From positions 62,001 through 126,000 of the forward strand of contig NZ_JARWAC010000027.1 in NCBI RefSeq assembly GCF_029846175.1: a stretch of 64,000 bases of DNA, read 5' to 3'. Every line of letters starts with the position of its first letter. Position 1 is the first letter of the stretch. Below, piece after piece: positions 8,807 to 17,009 of this stretch. The translations under genes and the position numbers were made by a program. The notes under the pieces are model-generated. The model did not search any database, was not told where the DNA came from, and worked only from the letters and a program-made list of their open reading frames with translations. This DNA is from Sphaerisporangium sp. TRM90804 (lineage in GTDB: Bacteria; Actinomycetota; Actinomycetes; Streptosporangiales; Streptosporangiaceae).

Positions 8807-9148
8807 TCAGTCTCCGTCGAGGTGAAGTTCCAGCGTCGGGTCCGCTGCGCATTCATGAGCAAGCTCCTCGAATGCCTGGATGACGCGAAGCTCCTCCGAG
8901 GTCTCGGCAAGTGCCTCAAGTCGGGTCAGCTCTTCGAGGAACTGCGGCATCTCGGCCGAGGAGAAGATCACGCTCCCATACGGGTCGAGCCGCTGGAGCA
9001 TGGGAGTCGCGCTGCGCCCTCGGGTCTGGTCAACGAGGCGCACCAAGGCATCGTTACGATCCACCGCAGTACCCACCGCGGTGAGGCTCCTGCGTCTGGG
9101 GCTGGTGCCTTGCTGTTCAACTCGCATCAGTACCGCATCGACGCCCAT
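8807..9148 (-). CDS. Small conserved actinobacterial hypothetical protein
   Basis: A 113-residue protein with LQRLDPYGSVIFSSAEMPQFL in the centre, followed by a helical acidic tail with LEELTRLEALAETSEE and a final LELHLDGD. I recall small streptomycete proteins of unknown function with the same LDPYG-x-VF-N/S-x-x-MP-x-LL-EL pattern; the match is from memory. No Shine-Dalgarno is obvious at the ATG. It lies in the short tract between the integrase remnant and the tRNA-like repeat. Confidence 0.6.
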   Translation of the reverse strand: MGVDAVLMRVEQQGTSPRRRSLTAVGTAVDRNDALVRLVDQTRGRSATPMLQRLDPYGSVIFSSAEMPQFLEELTRLEALAETSEELRVIQAFEELAHECAADPTLELHLDGD

Positions 9149-9388
9149 GACCAGACGGTACTGAGGCTCCCAGCCGGCCGCCAGGTCCCTTCCGCGTACC
9201 CTTACTTCATTCCTCAGAGGCCCGTAGAGTTGCCCCTGAACTGGTCAAACGTCGTTTGTTTCGCCCGCGCATATCCCCCTTGAGTACCCGCTGAGGGCTG
9301 CTTTGGTGGCATCCGGCTGCGGGTAGCGTCAGGGGACGATCAGCAGAAAGGCCAAGCCAGAGGCTAGATGACCTGGTCTGGAGGGCGG

Positions 9389-9428
9389 GCCCTGCAGGAT
9401 TCGAACCTGCGACCGTCGGATTAGAAGT
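9389..9428. repeat. Distal attachment repeat (tRNA-Arg 3' half copy)
   Basis: Forty bases identical to 23697-23736, covering the T-arm, variable loop and anticodon 3' half of tRNA-Arg on the minus strand. Similarity continues leftwards with a single mismatch (9388) to about 9373, and more loosely to about 9233. That flank also resembles 23538-23696, meaning that a second, related element ended here. Identity stops sharply at 9428/9429. Confidence 0.85.
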
Positions 9429-9671
9429 GGAGCCGCACCCACCAGGTGCATCACCCCTCCGACCTGCACAGAAACTCTTCGGCAACCGGCTGGCGGCCAG
9501 CCCCATCCCGCGCATATCCCGCAACGGCTCTCAGCCCCGTAACCCGGTGGGGCGGGCTGAGACATCCGATGGGCGGGGGGTGTCAAGTCGGTCCGGAGTG
9601 GCCGCCGACGCGAACGGCGGGATGTGGGCATGGTGAAGGGCGCGTCGGTGGTTGCTCCGGCGCGCAGGGGT

Positions 9672-9693
9672 CTGGGGGCTGCGAAGCCCCCAG
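9672..9693 (-). terminator. Hairpin after the IS110 transposase
   Basis: CTGGGGGCT-GCGA-AGCCCCCAG, a perfect 9-bp stem with a GNRA-like loop, 27 bases downstream of the transposase stop. It could terminate the transposase transcript or be part of the IS end. The surrounding 9429-9719 holds no other gene. Confidence 0.55.
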
Positions 9694-9719
9694 CGGTATC
9701 GGCGGTCAGCCGTTGTGGT

Positions 9720-10952
9720 TCAAGCCGCTGAGCGCTGCTGGGCCGTGGGGAAGGCTGTGTGCTCTTGGTAGGTCTGGCGGGTGGTCAGGCAATGGAACAG
9801 GCAGCCCAGGAAGCGGTTGTAGAGGTGGCGTAGGGCAGAGGCGTGGCGGTCGCCGTGGTGTTTGCGCCGGTCGTAGTGGGCGCGAGCGCCGGGTGAGGCG
9901 GTGAGAGCGGCGAATGCCCACACATAGCCGACCGCGGCCAGGCGGCGGTTCTTCACTCGGCGGTGGACCACGGCGCGGTGGCGTCCGCTGGAGCGGGTGA
10001 TGGGGGCTGCGCCGGCGTAGGCCTTGAGTGCGAGGGCGTCGGCGAAGCGGGTTCGGTCATCGCCGATTTCGCCGAGCAGCCGGGCGCCGGCGAGGTCTCC
10101 AAGGCCGGGGAAACTGGTGATGATGGCGTAGTCGGGATGGGCGCGGAAGGCGGCAACGGCTGCGTCCTGCAGGGCGGCGGCAGAAGCGCAGGTGGCGTCG
10201 ACGACGGCCAGCAGTGCCAGGGCTTGGTGGCCGAAGGCTTCTTCAACGAGGGCGGGCTGGCGCAGCTGCTCGGCGCGCAGCCCGGCGTGGATCTTCTCGG
10301 TCCAGGTGTCGAGGTGGTGGACGCGTCCGCTGCGTTTGAGGGCGGCGCGGATCTGCGGCCGGGTCAGGTTGGCGGCTGTGGCGGGGGTGGGGGCGACGGC
10401 CAAGATGGCACGGGCCTCCCGGCAGGTCACTCCGCCGTCTTGGCCGGCGAACAGCTGAAGGAACGCCGGGTAGTACTCGCGCAGCATCGAGCGCAGCTCG
10501 TTGCCGGTGCGGTGCATCCGCCAGACGGCGTCCTGCTGGGCGCGGGCCAGCACCGCCAACGCCTGAGCCTGCTGGGTGTCGGCCGGTAGCGGCCGGTGCA
10601 GAGCCATGTCGGTGCGCAAAATGCCGGCCAGCACGATGGCGTCCTGGCGGTCGGACTTCTTGCGGGAGACTGCGTGCCGTTCCCGGTAGCGGGACGCGCT
10701 GATCGGGTTGATGGCGAACACCGGACGGCCCGCGGCGCGCAGGCAGGCCACCAGCAGGCCGTGGGTCGTTTCGATCGCGACTGGGATCATGTTCTGTGGG
10801 TCGTCGCCGGCCTGGGCGAGCATGTCCAGCAGTTGCTGGTAGCCCTGCACGCTCTCGGTGATCCGCCGTTGCGCGATCACCTTCCCGCTGTCGTCCACCA
10901 ACGCCACATCGTGGTGGTGCTCGGCCCAGTCGATTCCGCAGAAGACTCCCAT
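9720..10952 (-). CDS. IS110-family transposase
   Basis: A 410-residue recombinase. The start at ATG 10952 is supported by GGAGG five bases upstream. The N-terminal DEDD (RuvC-like) domain begins GVFCGIDWAEHHHDVALVD and includes an ETTHG segment and SDRQDA. The C-terminal transposase_20 domain carries FPGLGDLAGARLLGEIGD, the helix-hairpin-helix-like segment, then APITRSSGR with the serine region. IS110 elements recombine through this protein and a bridge RNA transcribed from the non-coding end, without terminal inverted repeats. The protein is full length. The outer boundaries of the insertion sequence cannot be fixed by eye. Confidence 0.9.
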   Translation of the reverse strand: MGVFCGIDWAEHHHDVALVDDSGKVIAQRRITESVQGYQQLLDMLAQAGDDPQNMIPVAIETTHGLLVACLRAAGRPVFAINPISASRYRERHAVSRKKSDRQDAIVLAGILRTDMALHRPLPADTQQAQALAVLARAQQDAVWRMHRTGNELRSMLREYYPAFLQLFAGQDGGVTCREARAILAVAPTPATAANLTRPQIRAALKRSGRVHHLDTWTEKIHAGLRAEQLRQPALVEEAFGHQALALLAVVDATCASAAALQDAAVAAFRAHPDYAIITSFPGLGDLAGARLLGEIGDDRTRFADALALKAYAGAAPITRSSGRHRAVVHRRVKNRRLAAVGYVWAFAALTASPGARAHYDRRKHHGDRHASALRHLYNRFLGCLFHCLTTRQTYQEHTAFPTAQQRSAA

Positions 10953-11456
10953 CCTCACCTCCGCTGATCTGGCTATCTGTCCCGTGGCGGAGTCACCCGG
11001 CGCCCTAATGACAAGGCTCGAGGCCTACCATCCGATCAGCCGTTCGTGACCCAGCAATCTGCACAGGCCCCGGTCTTGCTTCAGAGCTCACTGCTCACCA
11101 ACGAACAGAAGGGGTACTGCCTGCACAGACGGGCTCAGACCACGAACTACCAGTGCGGGCACGCCCCTGTCCGACCGTTCGGAGCAACAGCGCCAGTCTC
11201 AGCAAGAAGGACTCGAGGTACCGGGAACGAAGAAGGCATCCGCCACCCCGACCAAACCGGGGAACGCACCCGCACCGCCATTAGGAACGAAGCCCGTTCC
11301 GCCGATCGCCCCCAGCCCCGTACGGCGCCCAACCACCGCAGGGCGATCGTGAGGGGGATGCGACGTGCCACCGAGATTTACGTCCTGCCTCGCTTGGATG
11401 TACCTGAGGCCGTCATGAGAAGCCCCTACACCTTCGCTTCCGAGTAGCCATCATGA
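10953..11456. other. Non-coding region upstream of the IS110 transposase
   Basis: About 500 bases with no convincing gene. It includes the 5' non-coding end of the IS110 element, where the bridge RNA of this family is normally encoded, and beyond that host-element sequence. I did not resolve the RNA structure or the IS boundary. Confidence 0.4.
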
Positions 11457-12146
11457 TCATTCCTCCATGCGAGGTCGGATGCGTCCACGTCGCAGGAGGG
11501 ACAGATTCGCCCGTATAGAAACCACCCTCAACGACGCAGGCATCCGATGGTGATCGACCCATGCCTCAGCCTGCTTGACATCGGCAAAGCTTGGACCTAC
11601 TGCTCCGTCGGTTGAGAACAGCTCGAAAGCATCCCAGCCGCCATGAGCTAGCACGTAATCGGTAGCCAGTACAAGAAATTCTGGATCATAATGGTCGACA
11701 TGTGCCCCATCCGGGCCATTGAGGATCGCGCCGGTAACCGCGCATCGAACTTCATCGCCATCACGAAACGTCGCGTGGAGGAACGCAATGACCTGTGGCC
11801 CGACCGCCTGACGCATCGCGTTAAGCACCAAGTGGCGTTGCGTGGGTGGTGTTAGACACTTGGTGAAGCTGAACTCCGTCTCAGATCCGTCTGTCCTGAC
11901 GATGAAGAACGAGACCTGGTTCGGATAGAGGGGATTGGCTCGTATCTCGAAATGATCTATACCCGACCCGACCTTGCGCTCCGTGTCCGGATGGAGTTGA
12001 AGGAGATCAATCAGGAATCGCTCGTGCGTAGGATCATGGACGCGTGCCCCGGCAGGGTAGTGGTAGAGAACGTCGCGACATGCTTGTAGAGCATCGCTCT
12101 TCTTAGAGAAGAGCTGCTCTCCGATAAGGATTGGTTTAGCAGCCAT
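11457..12146 (-). CDS. DCL/DUF3223-family protein with HNH-like C-terminus
   Basis: A 229-residue protein from the ATG at 12146 (the frame is open to 12179). Residues 8-75 match the DCL (DUF3223) pattern: SKKSDALQACRDVLYHYPAG, FLIDLLQLHPDTERKVGSGI, then F-x-V-x-R-x-DG and FSFTKCL. The second half has C-AVTG, a GAHVDHYDPEF segment and an FL-LATDYV stretch, like the reduced HNH nuclease end seen in some members. DCL proteins are named from plant plastid rRNA processing; the bacterial and phage function is not established. It lies in the island beside candidate defence genes. Nuclease activity is inference, because the HNH residues are incomplete. Confidence 0.65.
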   Translation of the reverse strand: MAAKPILIGEQLFSKKSDALQACRDVLYHYPAGARVHDPTHERFLIDLLQLHPDTERKVGSGIDHFEIRANPLYPNQVSFFIVRTDGSETEFSFTKCLTPPTQRHLVLNAMRQAVGPQVIAFLHATFRDGDEVRCAVTGAILNGPDGAHVDHYDPEFLVLATDYVLAHGGWDAFELFSTDGAVGPSFADVKQAEAWVDHHRMPASLRVVSIRANLSLLRRGRIRPRMEE

Positions 12147-12591
12147 GCATCTAGCATGACGGACATGGACTAGATCCACAGGCCCTTAAATTTCAAACTC
12201 ATTACGGACGATGGTTCTGCAAGTCCTTGAGTGCTACGAGCAACCAATGGACCTAGCTTCAGCGCTGCGTGAAGGAGACCGGAGGCAAGGCCGGCAGCGG
12301 TGCGGCCGTGTTCGGCGGCTGAGGTTAGTGCGGCGGGTGCTGAGTATGGCGGGCGGCTCGCAGTCCCGCCGTCGTCCGGGACCGGCGCCCACGCCGCACG
12401 CCCGGACGACGGGCGGGCGGCGGGCCGTGCAGCGGCGCCGAGCGCCGCCGTCCGGATCACGGCTAGCAGTTAGGCGGACCGGAGTGAGGAGCGAAGGCCT
12501 GACATCTGATCGCCCTAACTAGCGAACGGCAATAACTACGATCCGCCCATGGCGAGGCCGTAGTAGTCCGGTTCGATTACGAGTACCTCGA
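12147..12591. other. Intergenic, no supported gene
   Basis: About 440 bases between two minus-strand genes of the island. 12280-12480 is more GC-rich than its surroundings and open in several frames, but no protein-like product stands out. Confidence 0.4.
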
Positions 12592-12942
12592 CTACTGTGA
12601 GATAGCACGTTCGACCGCACCTCTTACGCTGAGCACCGTGCCCACTCCACCTCTGTCACCAAGGTCGACGGTGCATTCGATGTCGCTAGCGGTCGTATTG
12701 GTCCTGCACATATCAAGGTTTTCGTACGTCCCGCGCATGCAGTCGGCTGCGAGTGCCATGATAGGAGGCACAACGGTTGCAGGGTCATCCCCGTTCTTGC
12801 GAGCCTCGTTGACCGCGTACCCCGCACACTTAGCGAGATTGTCCTGGCCGTTGCTGGCATCGTTCATACAGCTGCGTAGCTGCAGGAACACTATGCCGGA
12901 GAAGACGAGAGCAGCAATGATGCCCCCACCTTTTGGCTTCAT
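12592..12942 (-). CDS. Small membrane-anchored or exported hypothetical protein
   Basis: A 116-residue protein with a hydrophobic N-terminal segment (GGGIIAALVFSGIVFLQL) suitable as a signal anchor, followed by a small extracytoplasmic domain with five cysteines (SCMND, KCAGY, DCMRG, DMCRT, IECTV). There is no strict lipobox. The start is supported by GGAG six bases upstream. No family is recognised. It is island cargo between the DCL gene and the unknown gene pair. Confidence 0.6.
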   Translation of the reverse strand: MKPKGGGIIAALVFSGIVFLQLRSCMNDASNGQDNLAKCAGYAVNEARKNGDDPATVVPPIMALAADCMRGTYENLDMCRTNTTASDIECTVDLGDRGGVGTVLSVRGAVERAISQ

Positions 12943-13427
12943 GAGCGCTCCGTGTAAGGATTCGAAGACTGGTAGAGCCGGACCAGGCTACAGCTGAATC
13001 ACCGAGCGTCATCTGGCGTGGGCGAACTGTTATCGGTCCTTGATGTGTGCCGTTAGGCGGCATTGCAGCTCAGCCAGGCATGGTCGGTGAGCGTACGCGA
13101 GAACCAACTCAGGTGCGGAGGGCGTAGCGATCCACCTGCAGGATCGGTCGGGGTGGCGGCGCAAGGCGCCGCCCTTGATGAATTACGAGCACAATTCGGC
13201 AAGACAACCATGCGTCCGACGCCCACATCAGGAGAGCGTTCTGATCAGGAGTGCGCGCACTGATCATCCGCGCATCAAGGTCAGAGATAACTATTTCCGG
13301 ACAATCCACACAATTCAGGCTAATCAAACACTGCCAGGTGCACGCCTGAAGACAAAAGATGCACAGACGGGAGATATGTGATATAGACCTTCAGGCAGTG
13401 ATTATGTGCGGTGCAGAGGGGGCGGCT
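12943..13427. other. Intergenic, no supported gene
   Basis: About 485 bases separating minus- and plus-strand island genes. It is AT-richer toward the right. It should contain the promoter of the plus-strand pair at 13428; I could not fix its elements. Confidence 0.4.
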
Positions 13428-14390
13428 GTGGCTAAGGTTGGTTATGTCATCTACGAGGTAACGGCACATACCCTGAGGCGGAAGGACGATGCTCGTCCAC
13501 TCGACGACCTGAACGGCAATGGTGCCGATACTCTCCATGAAGCAGAAGTGATCTTGAAGACCCTCAGTGATGAGCTGAATCCTCAAGCTGATGAACGCAA
13601 CGAACAGGCGTTCGATATTCGGGGTTTTGATCGCTCGGGAAGGACGCTCACTATTCGGGGGTCGGCAGGCCCGTATGGAAGCGCCGGGAATCTGACCAAT
13701 GTCGACTCGGGCAACACCCGCCGCTATGGCGCTCGCGATGCGACCATGATTGATCTACGAGCGATGTTGATTATGCCAGCCGGGGAGCGAATTGGGTTGC
13801 TTTTTTGTGAACGCAGAGGTGCGCGGCATCTGAAGAACGTCGTTGATAGACACGTTCTTAGGGTGATTGGTACTCGACGGAATGTTCGCTTCAATGTCTT
13901 CCCCTTCGTTGACCCGAAGGCGTGGCAGAAGTTCCTTGATACCGCCGAGACATATGAGATCTCTTACATCTATCGCTCCACGAGGATAGAAGATCTTGCG
14001 CCTGAGCGGCGTAGCGCAGGGGATCTTCGTATGACAGTTACTGGAGGTGTCGCCCGGCGCGTGGGGAAGAGTTTCCGCATGATATTGACGCAGATGGCGG
14101 AGAAGCGCGAAGGAGTAAACGGTAGTCATAGCGGTGTACTAATTCACGACGTGCCCCGGCCCGCCGAGTTGAGGCCCCGTGACGAAGAGCATTTCGACCA
14201 CGAGCGGGTCGAAATGCAGGTTGGTAGGGATAACACTAAGCGAACGATTGTCATAGAGAGAGGACAGTTACCCCAGTTCATATACGAGCTCGACAAGGAC
14301 TTGCCGGACGACGCCATGTGGGAGCAGTTCCTAGATCACGCCGCGGAAATTTTGTCGGACCTAGGCGCTACCCTTGGGAAGGCAGGATGA
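13428..14390 (+). CDS. Unrecognised soluble protein, first gene of a two-gene unit
   Basis: A 320-residue protein. GTG 13428 is preferred because GAGGGGG lies five bases upstream and the protein then begins AKVGYVIYEVTAHTLRR; the frame is open back to ATG 13359. It looks soluble and mixed alpha/beta, with a strand-rich first half (RTLTIRGSAG, MIDLRAMLIMP, RIGLLFCERRG), a basic centre (HVLRVIGTRRNVRF) and a helical C-terminus. There is no transmembrane segment and no motif I can name. It is followed 50 bp later by a 4-TM protein on the same strand and precedes the methylase/Snf2 operon. Such soluble-plus-membrane pairs in islands often act as sensor and effector in abortive infection, but that is inference from architecture only. 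Confidence 0.6.
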   Translation: MAKVGYVIYEVTAHTLRRKDDARPLDDLNGNGADTLHEAEVILKTLSDELNPQADERNEQAFDIRGFDRSGRTLTIRGSAGPYGSAGNLTNVDSGNTRRYGARDATMIDLRAMLIMPAGERIGLLFCERRGARHLKNVVDRHVLRVIGTRRNVRFNVFPFVDPKAWQKFLDTAETYEISYIYRSTRIEDLAPERRSAGDLRMTVTGGVARRVGKSFRMILTQMAEKREGVNGSHSGVLIHDVPRPAELRPRDEEHFDHERVEMQVGRDNTKRTIVIERGQLPQFIYELDKDLPDDAMWEQFLDHAAEILSDLGATLGKAG

Positions 14391-14402
14391 GGAAACCGCC
14401 TT

Positions 14403-14421
14403 AGCTGCTCACTGAGCAGCT
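14403..14421 (+). other. Intercistronic hairpin
   Basis: AGCTGCTC-ACT-GAGCAGCT, a perfect 8-bp stem with a 3-base loop, sits between the two genes of the unknown pair, 12 bases after the first stop. It could attenuate transcription or protect the upstream transcript, setting unequal levels of the two products. Confidence 0.5.
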
Positions 14422-14440
14422 GACTGGAGGTGTCTGTCGG

Positions 14441-14986
14441 GTGAGTCCCCGTATGCATCGTTACTTCGGACGCCTCGGTATCCGTGATCTGATCAGAGAT
14501 CATATCAATACCCTGTATGAGTTCGGCCGCGACAATAGAAGTCATGTTAGCTGGCCTGACGTCACATTATTCTACCTTCTTCCAGTAGGTGTGGGGATGA
14601 TCTGCTGGATGAGAGGGGTTGAGCTGTACGTTAGCGATGTGCTCCTGAGCGGTGTAGCGATACTCACAGGATTTCTCTTCGGCCTGCTGGTGCACGTGTT
14701 CAGTCTCGGAATAAAGGTGGCAGACGATCCTCGGCACGAGTCGGGCGACAAGCTGCCCACTCTGATCGACGAGCTCCGTGCCAATGTGTCATATTCCTGC
14801 GGAGTAGGGCTGCTTATTACAGTCCTTCTCGTTGTTCCTGTAGCTTTTATTGAACCGTCCATCGTCGCGGCCGGGCTCAGCTCGGATATGACGGCCATTT
14901 TTTCTACGTTGTTCATTCATCTAATACTGACGCTTTTGATGGTGATCCGGCGAGTGAGAGCTGCCTATAAGGTGATGGCGAAATAA
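14441..14986 (+). CDS. Four-helix membrane protein, second gene of the unknown pair
   Basis: A 181-residue protein with about 40 cytoplasmic N-terminal residues and four hydrophobic helices: VTLFYLLPVGVGMICWM, VLLSGVAILTGFLFGLLVHV, VGLLITVLLVVPVAFI and TLFIHLILTLLMVI. It ends with a basic tail (RRVRAAYKVMAK). Between helices 2 and 3 is a charged loop of about 25 residues. GTG 14441 has GGAGG ten bases upstream. No family is recognised; the size and topology resemble small membrane effectors of defence systems. It is probably co-transcribed with the upstream 320-residue protein. Confidence 0.6.
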   Translation: MSPRMHRYFGRLGIRDLIRDHINTLYEFGRDNRSHVSWPDVTLFYLLPVGVGMICWMRGVELYVSDVLLSGVAILTGFLFGLLVHVFSLGIKVADDPRHESGDKLPTLIDELRANVSYSCGVGLLITVLLVVPVAFIEPSIVAAGLSSDMTAIFSTLFIHLILTLLMVIRRVRAAYKVMAK

Positions 14987-15013
14987 TCGATTAGGGAATC
15001 GAGATCGGTATCG

Positions 15014-16936
15014 CTACTTCATCAAACGGCTTGCGATACGCGCCGGCACTTGTACCTGCTTGAGAGCGCCTGGCTCCAGTTTCACAAGTCCATCGCCATG
15101 GTGATTACGAGCAAGTGCCAGTAAAGCTTCCTGCCCTTCTATGCTTCTCAGCCATGTCGCTAAGTGCTCTACCTTCCCGGCGAAGTTCTCCGCAGTACGA
15201 TATCTTAGCTTGATTCCGTAGACCGTGTTCGTGGGTATAGCGCCCACCGTGTTGACCACTACACGGAACGCCTTTTTCCCCATAGGCCCGATTAGGATAT
15301 CCGGAATCGGAATCTTTTCGACCATGTACCATGGCTGGCGAGTTCGGCAAAGGTATCTTTCGTTGATTCCGGAAGACTCGCCCTCGTCGATCACTTGCTT
15401 GATATTGGGGTCCTTTGCAGATTCCTCGTCGATGCTAAGGAGCCAGCAACGCGCCCCCCGGATACCGAGACCAGCATGCTCGGCTTCGTCTAGGTTATTG
15501 GCTACCAAGTCACGAAGACGACTGATGGCAGGAACGCATGCGTAGGCCGGAAGTGCTTCCATTTCCAGCTTTGTACGCAAGAAAAAGGAGTTCGCTCCAG
15601 TGGCAACGCCTCTGCGGATTACGGCCATCGCCCCAAGGGGTAAAGTCGTCGTAGTCGCAGATCCAGCCGGTGAATGCGTAATAACAAGAAGCCTCCGTGG
15701 GCTGAAGCTTGGCGGCGTGACTCCGATCCTGTCGATCTCCTCGGCGCTCCGCTCATTGAAACCCGTTCCAAGGTCGCCGGTTACCCTGAAAAGCTTCAGT
15801 CGTTGCCTTCTCTTCCTCTCAGGCCCGATGAATACGACCATCGCGGCAACCTGTGCTCCTGGAAATACGTTGAGATCATTGGGGAAGAGGTGAAGTTCGG
15901 TTGGCCTATTGGTCATTTGCCATAGCTTGTGTCTCACTGGCCGTGCGTAGTCTGCTTCAAGCCAGTTTGCCGGTAGCAATAGACATAGCGAATCCGAAGC
16001 TCGCAAGGCAGCAAGGGTGGCTGCGAAAAAGTACGTCGACAGGCCGGCTCGAGCCCCAGGTGCTAGGTCCCCGGCGGCGGTTCGAGCAGCCGCCTTCTCT
16101 GCAAGAGTCATTTGCTGGTGGCGAGTATACGGGGGATTCCCTAGTATTAGACGTGGGCCTTCGAGTTTTGGCCAGTGATGTTTGAGCCATTCGAGAAAAT
16201 CTTCCTGTACTATCCCCAACCTCGAGAGCGATGCAGTGCCAAGCCGGCGGGGTGCCAGGTCTGGTCGAGTAGCCAAAAGACCGAGCGTCACCACGTTGAC
16301 ATCGACGGCATGAACTTCCGGCTTTCGCCACCAATGAAGTGCTGCGACTGTAAAAGCTCCAACCCCTGCCCCCGGATCGGCCACCACACGAGGAGCTTGA
16401 GGCAGTTTCTGAACGATCCCATGCATATACTCGAGAACTGGAGCAGGAGTAAAGAATGTTCCAAGCCAGCGACGACGGGGGCCTGACACGATTCGTTCGT
16501 AGACGAGGGCCAGCGGGTCGACATCGTATCTTAGGTCATCGCAAAGTGCGTCAATAAGTTCGGACGGAGGATTCGGTGCACTGGTGAGCCAGCGTTGCAC
16601 GGGAGGAGGAAAGGTCTCCAGATTGATAGGCATATTTGAGCGTTCGGCGAGGGCCGCTGCTACACCTCCTAGAGCAGCAAGCTGTTGACGCTCGTGATAG
16701 TTAGCGCCAATGACCGCGCTCTGAGGGACCGGATCAACTTTCGCCGCCCTGCACCAGCGCACAATGTTCAACACAGATGCAGGCCAAACGCGAACAGTTT
16801 TTCCTGCTGCATTAGTATTTGCATTCAGTGCGGAAAGGATACTGTGCTGGTCTGGTACTTGCGGAGACACGCGAATAGTCCCTTTGAAAGAGTTACCATA
16901 TTGCCGGGTTGAACGGTGGTTGGCTGTCGGTTGCAT
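15014..16936 (-). CDS. N6-adenine DNA methyltransferase of a restriction-modification-like operon
   Basis: A 640-residue protein and the last gene of the minus-strand operon. It has a helical N-terminus, GTFFTPAPVLEYM (the FTP motif X) near 160, motif I DPGAGVGAF at 187-195 that binds AdoMet, and the catalytic motif IV NPPY at 267-270 (LILGNPPYTRHQ). This is the gamma-type order of N6-adenine enzymes such as Eco57I-like and type I HsdM-like proteins. Residues 400-640 probably form a target-recognition region. No nuclease domain is visible within it, so cleavage would come from a partner. The gap to the upstream gene is 73 bases. The start has no clear Shine-Dalgarno; GTG 16870 is an alternative. 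Confidence 0.85.
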   Translation of the reverse strand: MQPTANHRSTRQYGNSFKGTIRVSPQVPDQHSILSALNANTNAAGKTVRVWPASVLNIVRWCRAAKVDPVPQSAVIGANYHERQQLAALGGVAAALAERSNMPINLETFPPPVQRWLTSAPNPPSELIDALCDDLRYDVDPLALVYERIVSGPRRRWLGTFFTPAPVLEYMHGIVQKLPQAPRVVADPGAGVGAFTVAALHWWRKPEVHAVDVNVVTLGLLATRPDLAPRRLGTASLSRLGIVQEDFLEWLKHHWPKLEGPRLILGNPPYTRHQQMTLAEKAAARTAAGDLAPGARAGLSTYFFAATLAALRASDSLCLLLPANWLEADYARPVRHKLWQMTNRPTELHLFPNDLNVFPGAQVAAMVVFIGPERKRRQRLKLFRVTGDLGTGFNERSAEEIDRIGVTPPSFSPRRLLVITHSPAGSATTTTLPLGAMAVIRRGVATGANSFFLRTKLEMEALPAYACVPAISRLRDLVANNLDEAEHAGLGIRGARCWLLSIDEESAKDPNIKQVIDEGESSGINERYLCRTRQPWYMVEKIPIPDILIGPMGKKAFRVVVNTVGAIPTNTVYGIKLRYRTAENFAGKVEHLATWLRSIEGQEALLALARNHHGDGLVKLEPGALKQVQVPARIASRLMK

Positions 16937-17009
16937 ACTTGGGAACTATAGCACTGGATCCTCGTAGAATCGATCTTGACCTAGTCGCGGTGTCGCCGGA
17001 GCATGGCTG

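Noticed and set aside
11046-11447. Plus-strand 133-codon frame next to IS110
   Set aside because: Composition is not protein-like (many Arg/Thr/Pro, no hydrophobic core), there is no ribosome site, and it probably covers the IS end.
12170-12460. 96-codon minus-strand frame upstream of the DCL gene
   Set aside because: Alanine-rich product with no recognisable fold and no start signal.
13428-14986. Identification of the pair as Kiwa (KwaA/KwaB)
   Set aside because: Sizes are similar, but the gene order is reversed and I could not recognise DUF4868 features in the soluble protein.
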